From a virus, in the IMG/VR virus record IMGVR_UViG_3300014501_000019, positions 1 through 62,230 of that record: a stretch of 62,230 nucleotides of DNA; one strand, 5' to 3'. This document shows, piece after piece, positions 51,467-58,517 of this stretch. The notes beneath the pieces are model-generated. The model was not told the DNA's origin and made no database searches. It worked only from the letters and a program-made list of their open reading frames with translations. Both the position numbers and the translations under genes were made by a program. The stretch's first letter is position 1. Each line of letters opens with the position of its first letter.

Positions 51467-51592
51467 ATGTTTTTTGGCGAAGCCTCCGTGGTATTTATCT
51501 TGCCTTTATTAAAATATATGAGACTATGGTTAGGAGGTATATATGAAAGGCGCAAGAAGTTTAACAGATCAAGAAATAACGGATGTCTATAA
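51467..51592 (+). CDS. Possible 41-aa leader peptide overlapping the recombinase gene
   Basis: MFFGEASVVFILPLLKYMRL then a basic tail, preceded by a strong GAGGAAAGGAAG ribosome site. It overlaps the recombinase start by 50 bp in another frame. It may be a membrane micropeptide or may regulate recombinase translation. It may also be chance. Confidence 0.35.
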   Translation: MFFGEASVVFILPLLKYMRLWLGGIYERRKKFNRSRNNGCL

Positions 51593-52109
51593 CTCATTGA
51601 AATCTTTGAGAGATAAGGCATTTTTCTGGCTAGGCATAAAATGCGGGTTAAGAATAAGTGAAATACTTTCTTTACAGATCAAGGATGTCATGGAGTATGG
51701 AGAAGTTGGAAGTCAGGTAAAGGTAAGAAAAAACAATACCAAGGGTAAAATAGAAAGCAGGACTTTGCCACTGACAGAAAGTGCGAAACGAGTATTGAAA
51801 ACGTATATTGATAGTTTATGGAAAGCCGTGCCCGATGATATGCTGTTTAAGTCAAACCAAAGTAAAGAGGCTATCACAGTAAGGCAAGCCAATAGAATTC
51901 TTAAGGAAGCGTTCAACCAATTAAAGTTGCAGGGAAATTGCAGCTCACATAGCCTAAGAAAGAGTTATGCCCACAGAGTCCATAAGGCGTTGGGCGAAAA
52001 GATTGAAAAGACGCAGATAGCAATGGGGCATAAAAGTCTGAGTTCGACGGTAAGCTATATTCAGGTAAATAGGGAAGAAGTAGATCAGGCGATCTTGGGG
52101 ATGGGATAA
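51543..52109 (+). CDS. Minimal tyrosine recombinase
   Basis: A 188-aa protein consisting of the catalytic domain only. The active-site set is complete: Arg37 (GLRISE), a Lys in TKGK near 67-69, His136 and Arg139 (HSLR), His163 (MGHKS) and Tyr172 (SYIQV). The N-terminal DNA-clamping domain of integrases and XerC/D is missing. TAGGAGG lies just before the ATG. It could resolve genome dimers, act on a DNA element or be a captured integrase remnant. Confidence 0.88.
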   Translation: MKGARSLTDQEITDVYNSLKSLRDKAFFWLGIKCGLRISEILSLQIKDVMEYGEVGSQVKVRKNNTKGKIESRTLPLTESAKRVLKTYIDSLWKAVPDDMLFKSNQSKEAITVRQANRILKEAFNQLKLQGNCSSHSLRKSYAHRVHKALGEKIEKTQIAMGHKSLSSTVSYIQVNREEVDQAILGMG

Positions 52110-52354
52110 TGGACAATAGAATAACTCATAAAAACGTGGTTATAGAACTTCAAATGAATGAAGAACCAATATTTTTGGTGGGTAGGGGTTGGGTTCATGT
52201 AGCGATGCTGTGTGGAAGTTATAATAGGGACCAATTAAAAGATCTCATTGGTTTACAATTATGGGGAACAAAAGTTTTAGCGGTAGAAAGTTTCTGCATC
52301 GATAATCAGACCAATAGGCCAATTGGGCTTTTAGTCAATAGGAGATTGTGGTAA
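52109..52354 (+). CDS. Hypothetical protein
   Basis: An 81-aa beta-rich protein, not recognised. Its ATG overlaps the recombinase stop (TAATG), so the two are translationally coupled. Confidence 0.55.
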   Translation: MDNRITHKNVVIELQMNEEPIFLVGRGWVHVAMLCGSYNRDQLKDLIGLQLWGTKVLAVESFCIDNQTNRPIGLLVNRRLW

Positions 52355-52356
52355 TT

Positions 52357-52656
52357 ATGAACGAAACTATATGGTTAGTAGCATTTTACCTGTTTAAGTA
52401 CTATTCCAGACCAGGCTTTGAGAGAATCGATCTCCATTGGATTTTTAAGACAGAGGAACCAGCCAGGAGAGCGTGCGAGAAGAGTTTTTGTGATGAAGCG
52501 GGCTGGTATGAAGGCGCTCTGATTGAGGAACGACCGTTTGGTTATCGTTTATCAAAGAATCTAAAGAGAATTTGGTATCGCCAAGATGACCACGGCGTAA
52601 TGGAAGAAATTGAAGAACCAAAAAATTATAAAAACGTCAGCAATCTAATCGGTTGA
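52357..52656 (+). CDS. Hypothetical protein
   Basis: A 99-aa protein with aromatic and acidic stretches (WYEGALIEERPFGYRLSKNL). Not recognised. ATG 52357 is preferred; a GTG at 52348 also follows AGGAG. Confidence 0.53.
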   Translation: MNETIWLVAFYLFKYYSRPGFERIDLHWIFKTEEPARRACEKSFCDEAGWYEGALIEERPFGYRLSKNLKRIWYRQDDHGVMEEIEEPKNYKNVSNLIG

Positions 52657-52660
52657 TGAT

Positions 52661-52921
52661 ATGGGAAGCTTAAATAAATACGAATTATCGCATCTAGCAT
52701 TTATTATTGATGCCCTAGTGGGTTGCCCTAAACAAGTGGACAAAATAGAAAAAGCGGTTAAAAAGTATTTTCCAAAGCAGAGTGAATTGCTGAAGAAAAC
52801 TATTAAAGAAGCCTTTGAAATAGCTAGAGGTAAGAAAAGCGAAGATGAACGATTGCTAGGTTGCTTTGAGTGGGCGAAAAGTAATTACCAGTATAGGAAA
52901 AATAGAAATGGCAAAAGATAG
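52661..52921 (+). CDS. Hypothetical helical protein
   Basis: An 86-aa basic helical protein (LSHLAFIIDALVGCPKQVDK). Not recognised. It overlaps the next gene by 14 bp. Confidence 0.55.
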   Translation: MGSLNKYELSHLAFIIDALVGCPKQVDKIEKAVKKYFPKQSELLKKTIKEAFEIARGKKSEDERLLGCFEWAKSNYQYRKNRNGKR

Positions 52922-53222
52922 TTATACTAAAAGAATGAAGGGCAGCTGGAATCAAGGTAAACGCTGCAAGGGCGATGCAGAGGAACGCCAATACGCTAAA
53001 ACTGAAATAAAACAAGAACTTGAAAGCGACGATGAGAATTATCTTGTAAAACACAAAGCTAAGAAAAAGAAGAATGAGAAAGCAAGGTTAGAACATTGGA
53101 TTGACTGGTATGAAAGGACTATCCAGGAATACGAGCGACGAGGAATGGACGACAGTCACACAAGTTATTTGAGGGATGGTCTGAAGAAGGCAAAAATGAA
53201 ACTGGAGAAACTAAAGCCATAG
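52908..53222 (+). CDS. Hypothetical highly charged protein
   Basis: A 104-aa protein, nearly half charged residues, predicted to be helical (LVKHKAKKKKNEKARLEHWI). AGGA lies upstream of the ATG at 52908. It ends 3 bp before the convergent HNH gene. Confidence 0.55.
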   Translation: MAKDSYTKRMKGSWNQGKRCKGDAEERQYAKTEIKQELESDDENYLVKHKAKKKKNEKARLEHWIDWYERTIQEYERRGMDDSHTSYLRDGLKKAKMKLEKLKP

Positions 53223-53225
53223 TTT

Positions 53226-53900
53226 TCAGAGCGAAGCGACCACGGGTATTGGAATCTCAAAAGGTGGAATGCTTTCGTCGATGTTGTGAAGAAGCTTGTA
53301 GGCTAGCCATTCTTCTGGAGACTTTGCATTCTTCTGGATATTATATATCCCCCACATGGGTTTTATATTTGTAAAATGAAAATATTTATATAACTCTTCT
53401 TCTGTTTTAGCGTTGGAAAGAGAAATTGTATGATCTAAATGCCATTCACCGTGATTGTCCCAAGTCATTCCTGGTTGAAATAGGGATTCTAGATAGACAG
53501 TTAGTTCGTAAATAGAACATCCTAAGTATTTGGCATAATCGCATGAATTATTAAACCTACCTTTTTTAAGAGCAGAATTTAGTCTAGATCTTAAAGTATT
53601 TTTCAATCTAACTATGGTATTTTTAGGTTTGTAGGCTTTTGTTTTATTAACAGATTTTTTACGCCTGACTCGGGGAGTAAACTTATGATCTTTGAAAAAT
53701 ACAGGTATTTTTCTTTCCCTTCGTTTTTCTTTAATCTTGTCCTTGTTTAACATACGCCTTTTGCTGTCATAATCACGTTCACAAACTCTACAAATATAAT
53801 AAGATTTTACACTCTCATGTTTATCCCTGTATTGCCTAAAATCTGTTTGGTTCTTTTCAGTCAAACACTGATTACATATTTTATTACTCAAATCGCTCAT
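53226..53900 (-). CDS. HNH homing-type endonuclease
   Basis: A 224-aa protein of the same family as 4038-4793. N-terminal fingers CNQCLTEKNQTDF and CRVC; a basic middle; then YLESLFQPGMTWDNHGEWHL with DHTISLSNA and IKPMWGIYNIQKN. TGATATAAC ends 9 nt before the ATG. It is convergent with the recombinase operon. Confidence 0.85.
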   Translation of the reverse strand: MSDLSNKICNQCLTEKNQTDFRQYRDKHESVKSYYICRVCERDYDSKRRMLNKDKIKEKRRERKIPVFFKDHKFTPRVRRKKSVNKTKAYKPKNTIVRLKNTLRSRLNSALKKGRFNNSCDYAKYLGCSIYELTVYLESLFQPGMTWDNHGEWHLDHTISLSNAKTEEELYKYFHFTNIKPMWGIYNIQKNAKSPEEWLAYKLLHNIDESIPPFEIPIPVVASL

Positions 53901-54606
53901 ATTATATATGTTATATCATAAGATTTTTATAGAAAAATTTTTAATGATATTAATAAGTTACGTTCATTAATTCTTTAAAATTCTGGAAAAATTTTAAAGT
54001 TGTTATTACGGTCGTGTGAATAAATGTAACTATATGGGCCTTCAGTTTGGCCATGTCTATTAGGACCCGGTTCATGAAATATATGTCTAACCTTTTGTAA
54101 TCATTGACTTATTTGGATTGGCATGTTCTATGATGCCGATACGTGACACATGCACGCGGACATAGGTGATGACTCATGTCAGGGCAGACATTTTGCATTA
54201 GCAATGCCGATGCCATACAACTTAACTAATGCATACGCGGGTTTATAGCGCAACGCGTTATAGGCCGATGCTATGGCCATGGCTTACCCTGCGTTGTCCA
54301 CTGGCGCCGATCCTAGACAGTCTGCTAGTGAATTTCGAATACCTATAAGGTACGATACAGCATGACCTGACTGGCGCATTGACTCCAATGGGCGCCATTG
54401 ATACTAACTATATGAGATTATTAAATTTAGTTTGATTCGTGACTTCTTTTACTCTTTCGGGACACTGGCATTTTGAAACACAAATGCCCTGCAACGGATG
54501 CTCCGCGCAAGGCGATTGACTATTTATTTTTCTAATGCTATAAAAGCGAGGGATAATACTAGCTATGTATTAATCCCTCATTGTAAAGATTGAACTACTT
54601 AACTAG
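53901..54606. other. 700-bp non-coding region rich in hairpins
   Basis: No gene or tRNA recognised. Several stem-loops are visible: TGCATTAG/CTAATGCA (about 54194-54226), TATAGCGC-AAC-GCGTTATA (about 54244-54262), TACCT-ATA-AGGTA (about 54342) and a strong GGCGCATTG/CAATGGGCGCC pair (about 54373-54398). GCCGAT occurs four times (54135, 54206, 54264, 54306). It may be a replication origin, a packaging site or a structured RNA gene. It also separates two regions of different character. Confidence 0.5.
54545..54580 (-). terminator. Terminator after the Endo VII gene
   Basis: GAGGGATAATAC (54548-54559) pairs with GTATTAATCCCTC (54567-54579) with one bulge. On the minus strand it is followed by GCTTTTAT. 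It lies 27 bp past the stop of the nuclease gene. Confidence 0.7.
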
Positions 54607-55059
54607 TTATTTTGATTTGTGTTTTTCTATGTATTTGATAGCATTAGCTAATATACTGGAGTCTTCTAAGAAGATGCCTAATCCCGTGTTACATCTGCGA
54701 CACAGTAATCCGCGTACCACTATTTCGCCTGTTTTCTCTTCTATCGTATGGTCATGGTCAACCATTAGCTGCAATCGGCGCCCCGTTTTCTTTCGAATGC
54801 CCGTTTCGGGTAGTTCACAAATAGAGCAGTTACCATTTTGTGATTTCAATACTTCGTTGTATCTCTCTAATGTTATTCCATAATGATGCTTGTAATGAGT
54901 ATCACGGTATAGATCGGGATTCTTTAATGGGTATGCCCTGCGTTTAGTGCTATGACAGACCTTGCAATAAGTACTTAAGCCGTCATTCTTTCGACGTTCT
55001 TTATTGAATAGTTCTATTGGTTTAGTCTCATTACAGCAACTGCATTGTTTATGTGTCAT
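54607..55059 (-). CDS. Recombination endonuclease VII family nuclease
   Basis: A 150-aa protein. Zinc ligands CSCCNETK and CKVC; then HYGITLERYNEVLKSQNGNC and SICE, LQLMVDHDHTIEE, VRGLLCRRCNTGLG. These are the marks of the Endo VII family (T4 gp49), whose His-Me nuclease cuts branched DNA; in other phages members act as homing nucleases. Extended -10 TGATATAAT lies 5 nt from the ATG. Divergent from the plus-strand block. Confidence 0.92.
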   Translation of the reverse strand: MTHKQCSCCNETKPIELFNKERRKNDGLSTYCKVCHSTKRRAYPLKNPDLYRDTHYKHHYGITLERYNEVLKSQNGNCSICELPETGIRKKTGRRLQLMVDHDHTIEEKTGEIVVRGLLCRRCNTGLGIFLEDSSILANAIKYIEKHKSK

Positions 55060-55064
55060 AGCGG

Positions 55065-55073
55065 ATTATATCA
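55065..55073 (-). promoter_or_regulatory. Extended -10 promoter of the Endo VII gene
   Basis: Minus strand reads TGATATAAT, a perfect extended -10, then 5 nt, then the ATG. The message would be leaderless. Confidence 0.6.
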
Positions 55074-55087
55074 TGCAATACACATAT

Positions 55088-55195
55088 CCAAGTATTAGAC
55101 AGTGTAAACGCCATAGACACTATTTTAAATTAACAGTTGCCATGTCTCATATACTTAGGTCTGGCATAGCCGCTGCAATAGAGTATAAGTGTCAG
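55088..55195 (+). promoter_or_regulatory. Two-box regulatory module, copy 1
   Basis: Box A (55088-55119) begins CCAAGTATTAGACAGTGTAA and continues ACGCCATAGACA. Box B (from 55162) has TGGCATAGCCGCTGCAATA then TATAAGTGTCAG. The distance from the first C of box A to the GG of box B is 75 bp. Box B fits both a sigma-70 promoter (CTGGCA, 17 nt, TATAAG) and the GG-N10-GC pattern of sigma-54. The gene start follows at 55238. Confidence 0.65.
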
Positions 55196-55237
55196 TAACA
55201 AGGTCATGCGTAAACTGATCTAACCGGGAGAATGACA

Positions 55238-55465
55238 ATGAAATGCGATAAGTGCAAGACTACTGTTGGCATGAGTACACAACATGGCCATGTTAACATG
55301 ACTTTAAATGGCATTCCATCAACGGTTTGCCGCGCATGTAGTTTTGAGATTAGGGATAATCAGATAAAAATTGAAGTATTTGAATTTTCAGGTGAATTCT
55401 GTAAACATGGCCTGCCCATGGCGTTAGGGTATGATATCTGTGAATGCGAGATATCCAATGAGTAA
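55238..55465 (+). CDS. Small zinc-finger protein
   Basis: A 75-aa protein with CDKC, CRAC and C-terminal CKHG/CECE, likely zinc-binding. GGGAG lies 7 nt before the ATG at 55238, which is preferred over 55232 (1 nt spacing). First gene behind the regulatory module; probably expressed early. Confidence 0.62.
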   Translation: MKCDKCKTTVGMSTQHGHVNMTLNGIPSTVCRACSFEIRDNQIKIEVFEFSGEFCKHGLPMALGYDICECEISNE

Positions 55466-55661
55466 AGTAGCTAGTTATAAACATGGCGTATCTTGGATTG
55501 CAATGAATGACAATAATGGCGCATTAGATGCAATGGTTACAGAAGTAGTAGCGTCCTATATTTCAACGATTTTACTTGCCGATCTTTTTGGCAAGACAGT
55601 CGAACATGTCGCTAAAGACATAGTTAAAGCCCGTATGAGAATTGAAGAGTCAACTATATGA
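55458..55661 (+). CDS. Hypothetical protein
   Basis: A 67-aa helical protein (ALDAMVTEVVASYISTILLA, then LFGKTVEHVAKDIV). Start at 55458 overlaps the previous stop. Not recognised. Confidence 0.57.
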   Translation: MSKVASYKHGVSWIAMNDNNGALDAMVTEVVASYISTILLADLFGKTVEHVAKDIVKARMRIEESTI

Positions 55662-55900
55662 CTAAATAGGAATTTACTAAGGCTTTACAGCTAGCGCATT
55701 CCGATAATGAAGTACCTGCATACTTTTCAACTGAAATGAGTCATCTTAAGGATTGCGCGTTAGACAATAAACGCAGGTATGTCCGTTTAGACCATGTCGC
55801 TAGTCTTATTCGTGGACATTGCTTGACGTTTGCCGGAACATGGGATTACACTGAACTTGCCAGTATTCAGGAATGGTCGAAACGCTTTGATTTGATCTAA
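55658..55900 (+). pseudogene. Gene with in-frame amber stop at codon 4
   Basis: ATG ACT AAA TAG, then 76 open codons in the same frame (EFTKALQLAHSDNEVPAYF at the start, WDYTELASIQEWSKRFDLI at the end). The ATG overlaps the upstream stop in the ATGA style of the other genes, so it looks like the true start. The remainder is free of stops and has gene-like composition. Either a recent nonsense mutation, a readthrough site, or use of an internal ATG at 55733. Confidence 0.6.
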
Positions 55901-55916
55901 ATAATTGAAAGAATTT

Positions 55917-56405
55917 ATGAAAATCTCTAATTCCCGTGGTTTCAGTTTGCTTGAAACCATGATTGCTCTGGCCGTCTTGAGTATCCTAGCTATGGCTTCC
56001 GCAGGCTTGATGACCAATATACTTCGGGCTCAAGTCACGGCTACCGTTGATTCAGATATCCTAGGTTTAGTCAGTCAAATGCGAGCGGCGTTGCAAAACA
56101 GCACTACAGCCGTATGTTCAGAGGATCTATCCAGTGGTTTACAAGTAGTGAACCCTTTGAACACTGTGCAGGTCATTGCTAGCGGTGGTATGTCATTTAA
56201 TAATAAACTTTGGAATATCTCCATGATTGGATTGACTAATACCACTGTGTTGAATGGCGTTACTAAGGGGACAGTCGTCATGACAGTCAATAAAGACACT
56301 ACTAGACTCTATGGCGCGCCCCAGTCTCAAATTGTAGTCACTGATATCTATTGCACGACTCCAGTTGCGCCAGTGACTCCCGTTGACCCCTGTGATAAAA
56401 ATTGA
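55917..56405 (+). CDS. Type IV prepilin-like protein
   Basis: A 162-aa protein with a class III signal: MKISNSRG then FSLLETMIALAVLSILAMAS. Gly8 precedes Phe(+1) and Glu is at +5, as required for prepilin peptidase cleavage and methylation; the hydrophobic helix follows. The rest is a beta-rich domain with two distant Cys that could form the usual disulfide. ATG 55917 gives a normal short leader; TTG 55905 is an alternative. Inferred role: host prepilin peptidase could process it into a pilus or secretion pseudopilus, perhaps blocking pilus-dependent phages. Confidence 0.75.
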   Translation: MKISNSRGFSLLETMIALAVLSILAMASAGLMTNILRAQVTATVDSDILGLVSQMRAALQNSTTAVCSEDLSSGLQVVNPLNTVQVIASGGMSFNNKLWNISMIGLTNTTVLNGVTKGTVVMTVNKDTTRLYGAPQSQIVVTDIYCTTPVAPVTPVDPCDKN

Positions 56406-56417
56406 ATTGAGGAAACC

Positions 56418-56675
56418 ATGAAAGTCTTTACTAAGATATATGATCCTGGACATGGTTGGCTGAAAGTTAGCCGTAAAGCCTATGAGGCAAGCGGTTACGT
56501 AGCATCGCGATACAGCTATCAGTCTGCTAGTGGTAAAACCGTGTATCTTGAAGAGGATTGCGACATGTATGGGTTTTTGTTGGCTATTGGCTACAGTACC
56601 TTAACGCGTGTTCGACTCAAAAATGTTTACATCAAAAACTATAGCAAAATCCGTAACTTGGAGCCTATCAAATGA
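56418..56675 (+). CDS. Hypothetical basic protein
   Basis: An 85-aa Tyr/Lys-rich protein (IYDPGHGWLKVSRKAYEASG). AGGAAA lies before the ATG. The pattern is common in phage accessory proteins but has no known function. Overlaps the next gene by 4 bp. Confidence 0.58.
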   Translation: MKVFTKIYDPGHGWLKVSRKAYEASGYVASRYSYQSASGKTVYLEEDCDMYGFLLAIGYSTLTRVRLKNVYIKNYSKIRNLEPIK

Positions 56676-56908
56676 AAATTTACATTGTTACTATTCATCC
56701 GACTAAGGCTAGCAAGTCTAGTTACCTGCTAGGCGCGTATTCCACTGTCAAGCTTGCCCATGATGCAGCTAAAGCCGAAGTAGGCCGCGCCGACGCGTCA
56801 TGGTGGACAAATTACGATATTACTATGGCTACCGTAGATCGTAATGTCGAGCATATTGAGCATAATGGAAACGACCACTATTTGAAGTATGTCGAAGGAT
56901 TGGATTGA
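56672..56908 (+). CDS. Hypothetical protein
   Basis: A 78-aa protein (YLLGAYSTVKLAHDAAKAEV). Not recognised. ATGA junction with the previous gene. Confidence 0.57.
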   Translation: MKIYIVTIHPTKASKSSYLLGAYSTVKLAHDAAKAEVGRADASWWTNYDITMATVDRNVEHIEHNGNDHYLKYVEGLD

Positions 56909-56909
56909 T

Positions 56910-57098
56910 ATGCATATATACGCTATAACCTTTACAATTGATGGAGTTAGGGATTACAAGGTTATCCAGGCGGCTAGCGGTATCAGCGCTGTAAATTGGT
57001 TGCGCCGCAAGTTGAAAATGGATGGAATTGACTTGAGTCTTTTCCTAGTGGTAAGCTGTAAGCTGGAAAAAGACGTTAGCGTTTATGATCAACTGTAA
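56910..57098 (+). CDS. Hypothetical protein
   Basis: A 62-aa protein (IYAITFTIDGVRDYKVIQAA), small alpha/beta. ATG 56910 follows the upstream stop by 1 nt; a start at 56889 would overlap. Confidence 0.55.
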   Translation: MHIYAITFTIDGVRDYKVIQAASGISAVNWLRRKLKMDGIDLSLFLVVSCKLEKDVSVYDQL

Positions 57099-57113
57099 AT
57101 GAAAGGAAAACCG

Positions 57114-57452
57114 ATGTCTAAGCCAATTAATGGTTTTACTAAACAGAAAATCTTGGAAGTCTTGCAGGCTCGAAAGTTTCCCGGACGGGCGATAAGCGAT
57201 GAAAGGGGCGATTGTGCTTACAAGACTGAGGATGGTAACAAGTGCGGCGTTGGCATGTTTATCCCAGATGGTCATAAAGCCGAATCCTATCACGGGTCAT
57301 ATTTGGAAGTAATCGCATACTATCCCGATCTACTAGCGTTTATGCCATTAGATCACGTAGGTATGGGAGAATTACAATTTGCACATGATAGTTCCCCTAA
57401 TGCCAAAAAAGCAATGCTGGATTGGGTAAATGAGAATGTGGAAAACGATTGA
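57114..57452 (+). CDS. Hypothetical protein, CxxG-FIP family, paralogue A
   Basis: A 112-aa protein with GDCAYKTEDGNKCGVGMFIP, then YYPDLLAFMP and ELQFAHD. The protein at 58092-58442 has the same pattern, so they are paralogues. Similar small proteins with a CAVG-LIPD motif occur in other phages, function unknown. AAAGGA 6 nt before the ATG at 57114. Confidence 0.62.
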   Translation: MSKPINGFTKQKILEVLQARKFPGRAISDERGDCAYKTEDGNKCGVGMFIPDGHKAESYHGSYLEVIAYYPDLLAFMPLDHVGMGELQFAHDSSPNAKKAMLDWVNENVEND

Positions 57453-57518
57453 TGTCATTAGACTAATCCCCCTAGTCTATTGAATTAACAAGGGAAGGAG
57501 AGCAGCGCTATACATCCA

Positions 57519-57570
57519 GGCTCCCGCTAGTGCGTCGTTCGGCGCGTCAAAGCTAGTGGGAGCCTTTTCT
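57519..57570 (+). terminator. Rho-independent terminator
   Basis: GGCTCCCGCTAG (57519-57530) pairs with CTAGTGGGAGCC (57553-57564), one G-T pair, then TTTTCTATTT. It ends the plus-strand unit that begins at copy 1 of the regulatory module. Confidence 0.85.
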
Positions 57571-57603
57571 ATTTGATACAGCCATGTGTCCATTATGGCC
57601 TGT

Positions 57604-57710
57604 CCAAGTATTAATCGCTGTAAACGCCTTACACACTTATCTTTCTTCACAAATCAATTAATCCACGTATTTAGTTTGGCATCTATACTGCAATACTATG
57701 TAATCAGAAC
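57604..57710 (+). promoter_or_regulatory. Two-box regulatory module, copy 2
   Basis: Box A begins CCAAGTATTAATCGCTGTAA, then ACGCCTTACACA. Box B has TTTGGCATCTATACTGCAATA and TATGTAAT. Box A to the GG of box B is 74 bp. GG-N10-GC is kept. It starts a new unit right behind the terminator. Confidence 0.63.
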
Positions 57711-57730
57711 GCAGTTATACCGGAGGATAT

Positions 57731-57826
57731 ATGCAAAAACCTGATTTATTTGACTTAATCCTGATCCTTATGGCAATCCTGGTTTTAGTGCTGTGCGCGG
57801 TAGAATTCAACCAATGGTTTATGTGA
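57731..57826 (+). CDS. 31-aa membrane micropeptide
   Basis: A short frame with one membrane helix (LFDLILILMAILVLVLCAVE), GGAGG ribosome site, first gene behind the module. It couples to the next gene by TGATG. It could be a small inhibitor of a host membrane process. Confidence 0.5.
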   Translation: MQKPDLFDLILILMAILVLVLCAVEFNQWFM

Positions 57827-58083
57827 TGTTTACCATCGTGCAAAATGAAAATCGATATCAAGTAAGCTATAAAGGTAAGCTAAGTATTCCCTTTGACGAT
57901 ATCACGGACGCTATTAATCACGGACATCGAAGGGCATTGGCTAGTATCTCTATTGGCTCCCACATCTCTCAACTGACGGGCAGTGGCGAGGAATGGCTAG
58001 TCATTAATGACACAGTTATAGCTAAGATGTATGACGGCAATTTGATGACTGATGTCGTTGGGAATAACGACGTAACTATTTGA
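57826..58083 (+). CDS. Hypothetical protein
   Basis: An 85-aa protein (FTIVQNENRYQVSYKGKLSI). Not recognised. ATG 57826 overlaps the micropeptide stop; a start at 57814 is also possible. Confidence 0.55.
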   Translation: MFTIVQNENRYQVSYKGKLSIPFDDITDAINHGHRRALASISIGSHISQLTGSGEEWLVINDTVIAKMYDGNLMTDVVGNNDVTI

Positions 58084-58091
58084 AAGGATTT

Positions 58092-58442
58092 ATGTTTAAG
58101 CTTATTAATGGATGGACTAAAGCAACTGTCATGGCTAAGGTCAAAGAAATGAATAATAACACGCAATGCCGGAATGAAAACGGAAACTGCGTTTATGACG
58201 ATGGTAAAGGCAATCATTGCGCAATAGGTTGCTTTATCCCACTAAATCATGGGGCAATGCAGGGAGAGCCAAGCATTCAAGCTATCAAATTAGTAACACG
58301 CTATCCAGACCTTGCACTGTGTATGCCATTTGAAGTAATGTATCTAAATGACTTTCAAATAGCGCATGACAACGCTAAAAGTTGTGACTTAACCGTGTAT
58401 GAAGCCGTCGAAAAGTTTTTAAATGAAAGAGTTACTGAATAG
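58092..58442 (+). CDS. Hypothetical protein, CxxG-FIP family, paralogue B
   Basis: A 116-aa protein: GNCVYDDGKGNHCAIGCFIP, then RYPDLALCMP and NDFQIAHD. Related to 57114-57452. AAAGGA lies before the ATG at 58092. The two copies sit in two separate transcription units. Confidence 0.62.
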   Translation: MFKLINGWTKATVMAKVKEMNNNTQCRNENGNCVYDDGKGNHCAIGCFIPLNHGAMQGEPSIQAIKLVTRYPDLALCMPFEVMYLNDFQIAHDNAKSCDLTVYEAVEKFLNERVTE

Positions 58443-58517
58443 ATTAGTTGCTATGCATTTCGAAGTCTGTTACTGTTTAGTTAGTGGTCCCAATGTAAAT
58501 AACCTGAAAGGAATTTT

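Noticed and set aside
51543-52109. Evidence of a temperate phage
   Set aside because: The recombinase lacks the N-terminal domain of phage integrases, and no repressor or excisionase was seen nearby.
53901-54606. tRNA or tmRNA gene in the structured gap
   Set aside because: No cloverleaf with a T-loop and CCA-compatible acceptor stem could be assembled by eye.
55658-55900. Genome-wide TAG reassignment
   Set aside because: TAG serves as a normal stop of other genes in the window, and no other gene shows in-frame TAG codons.
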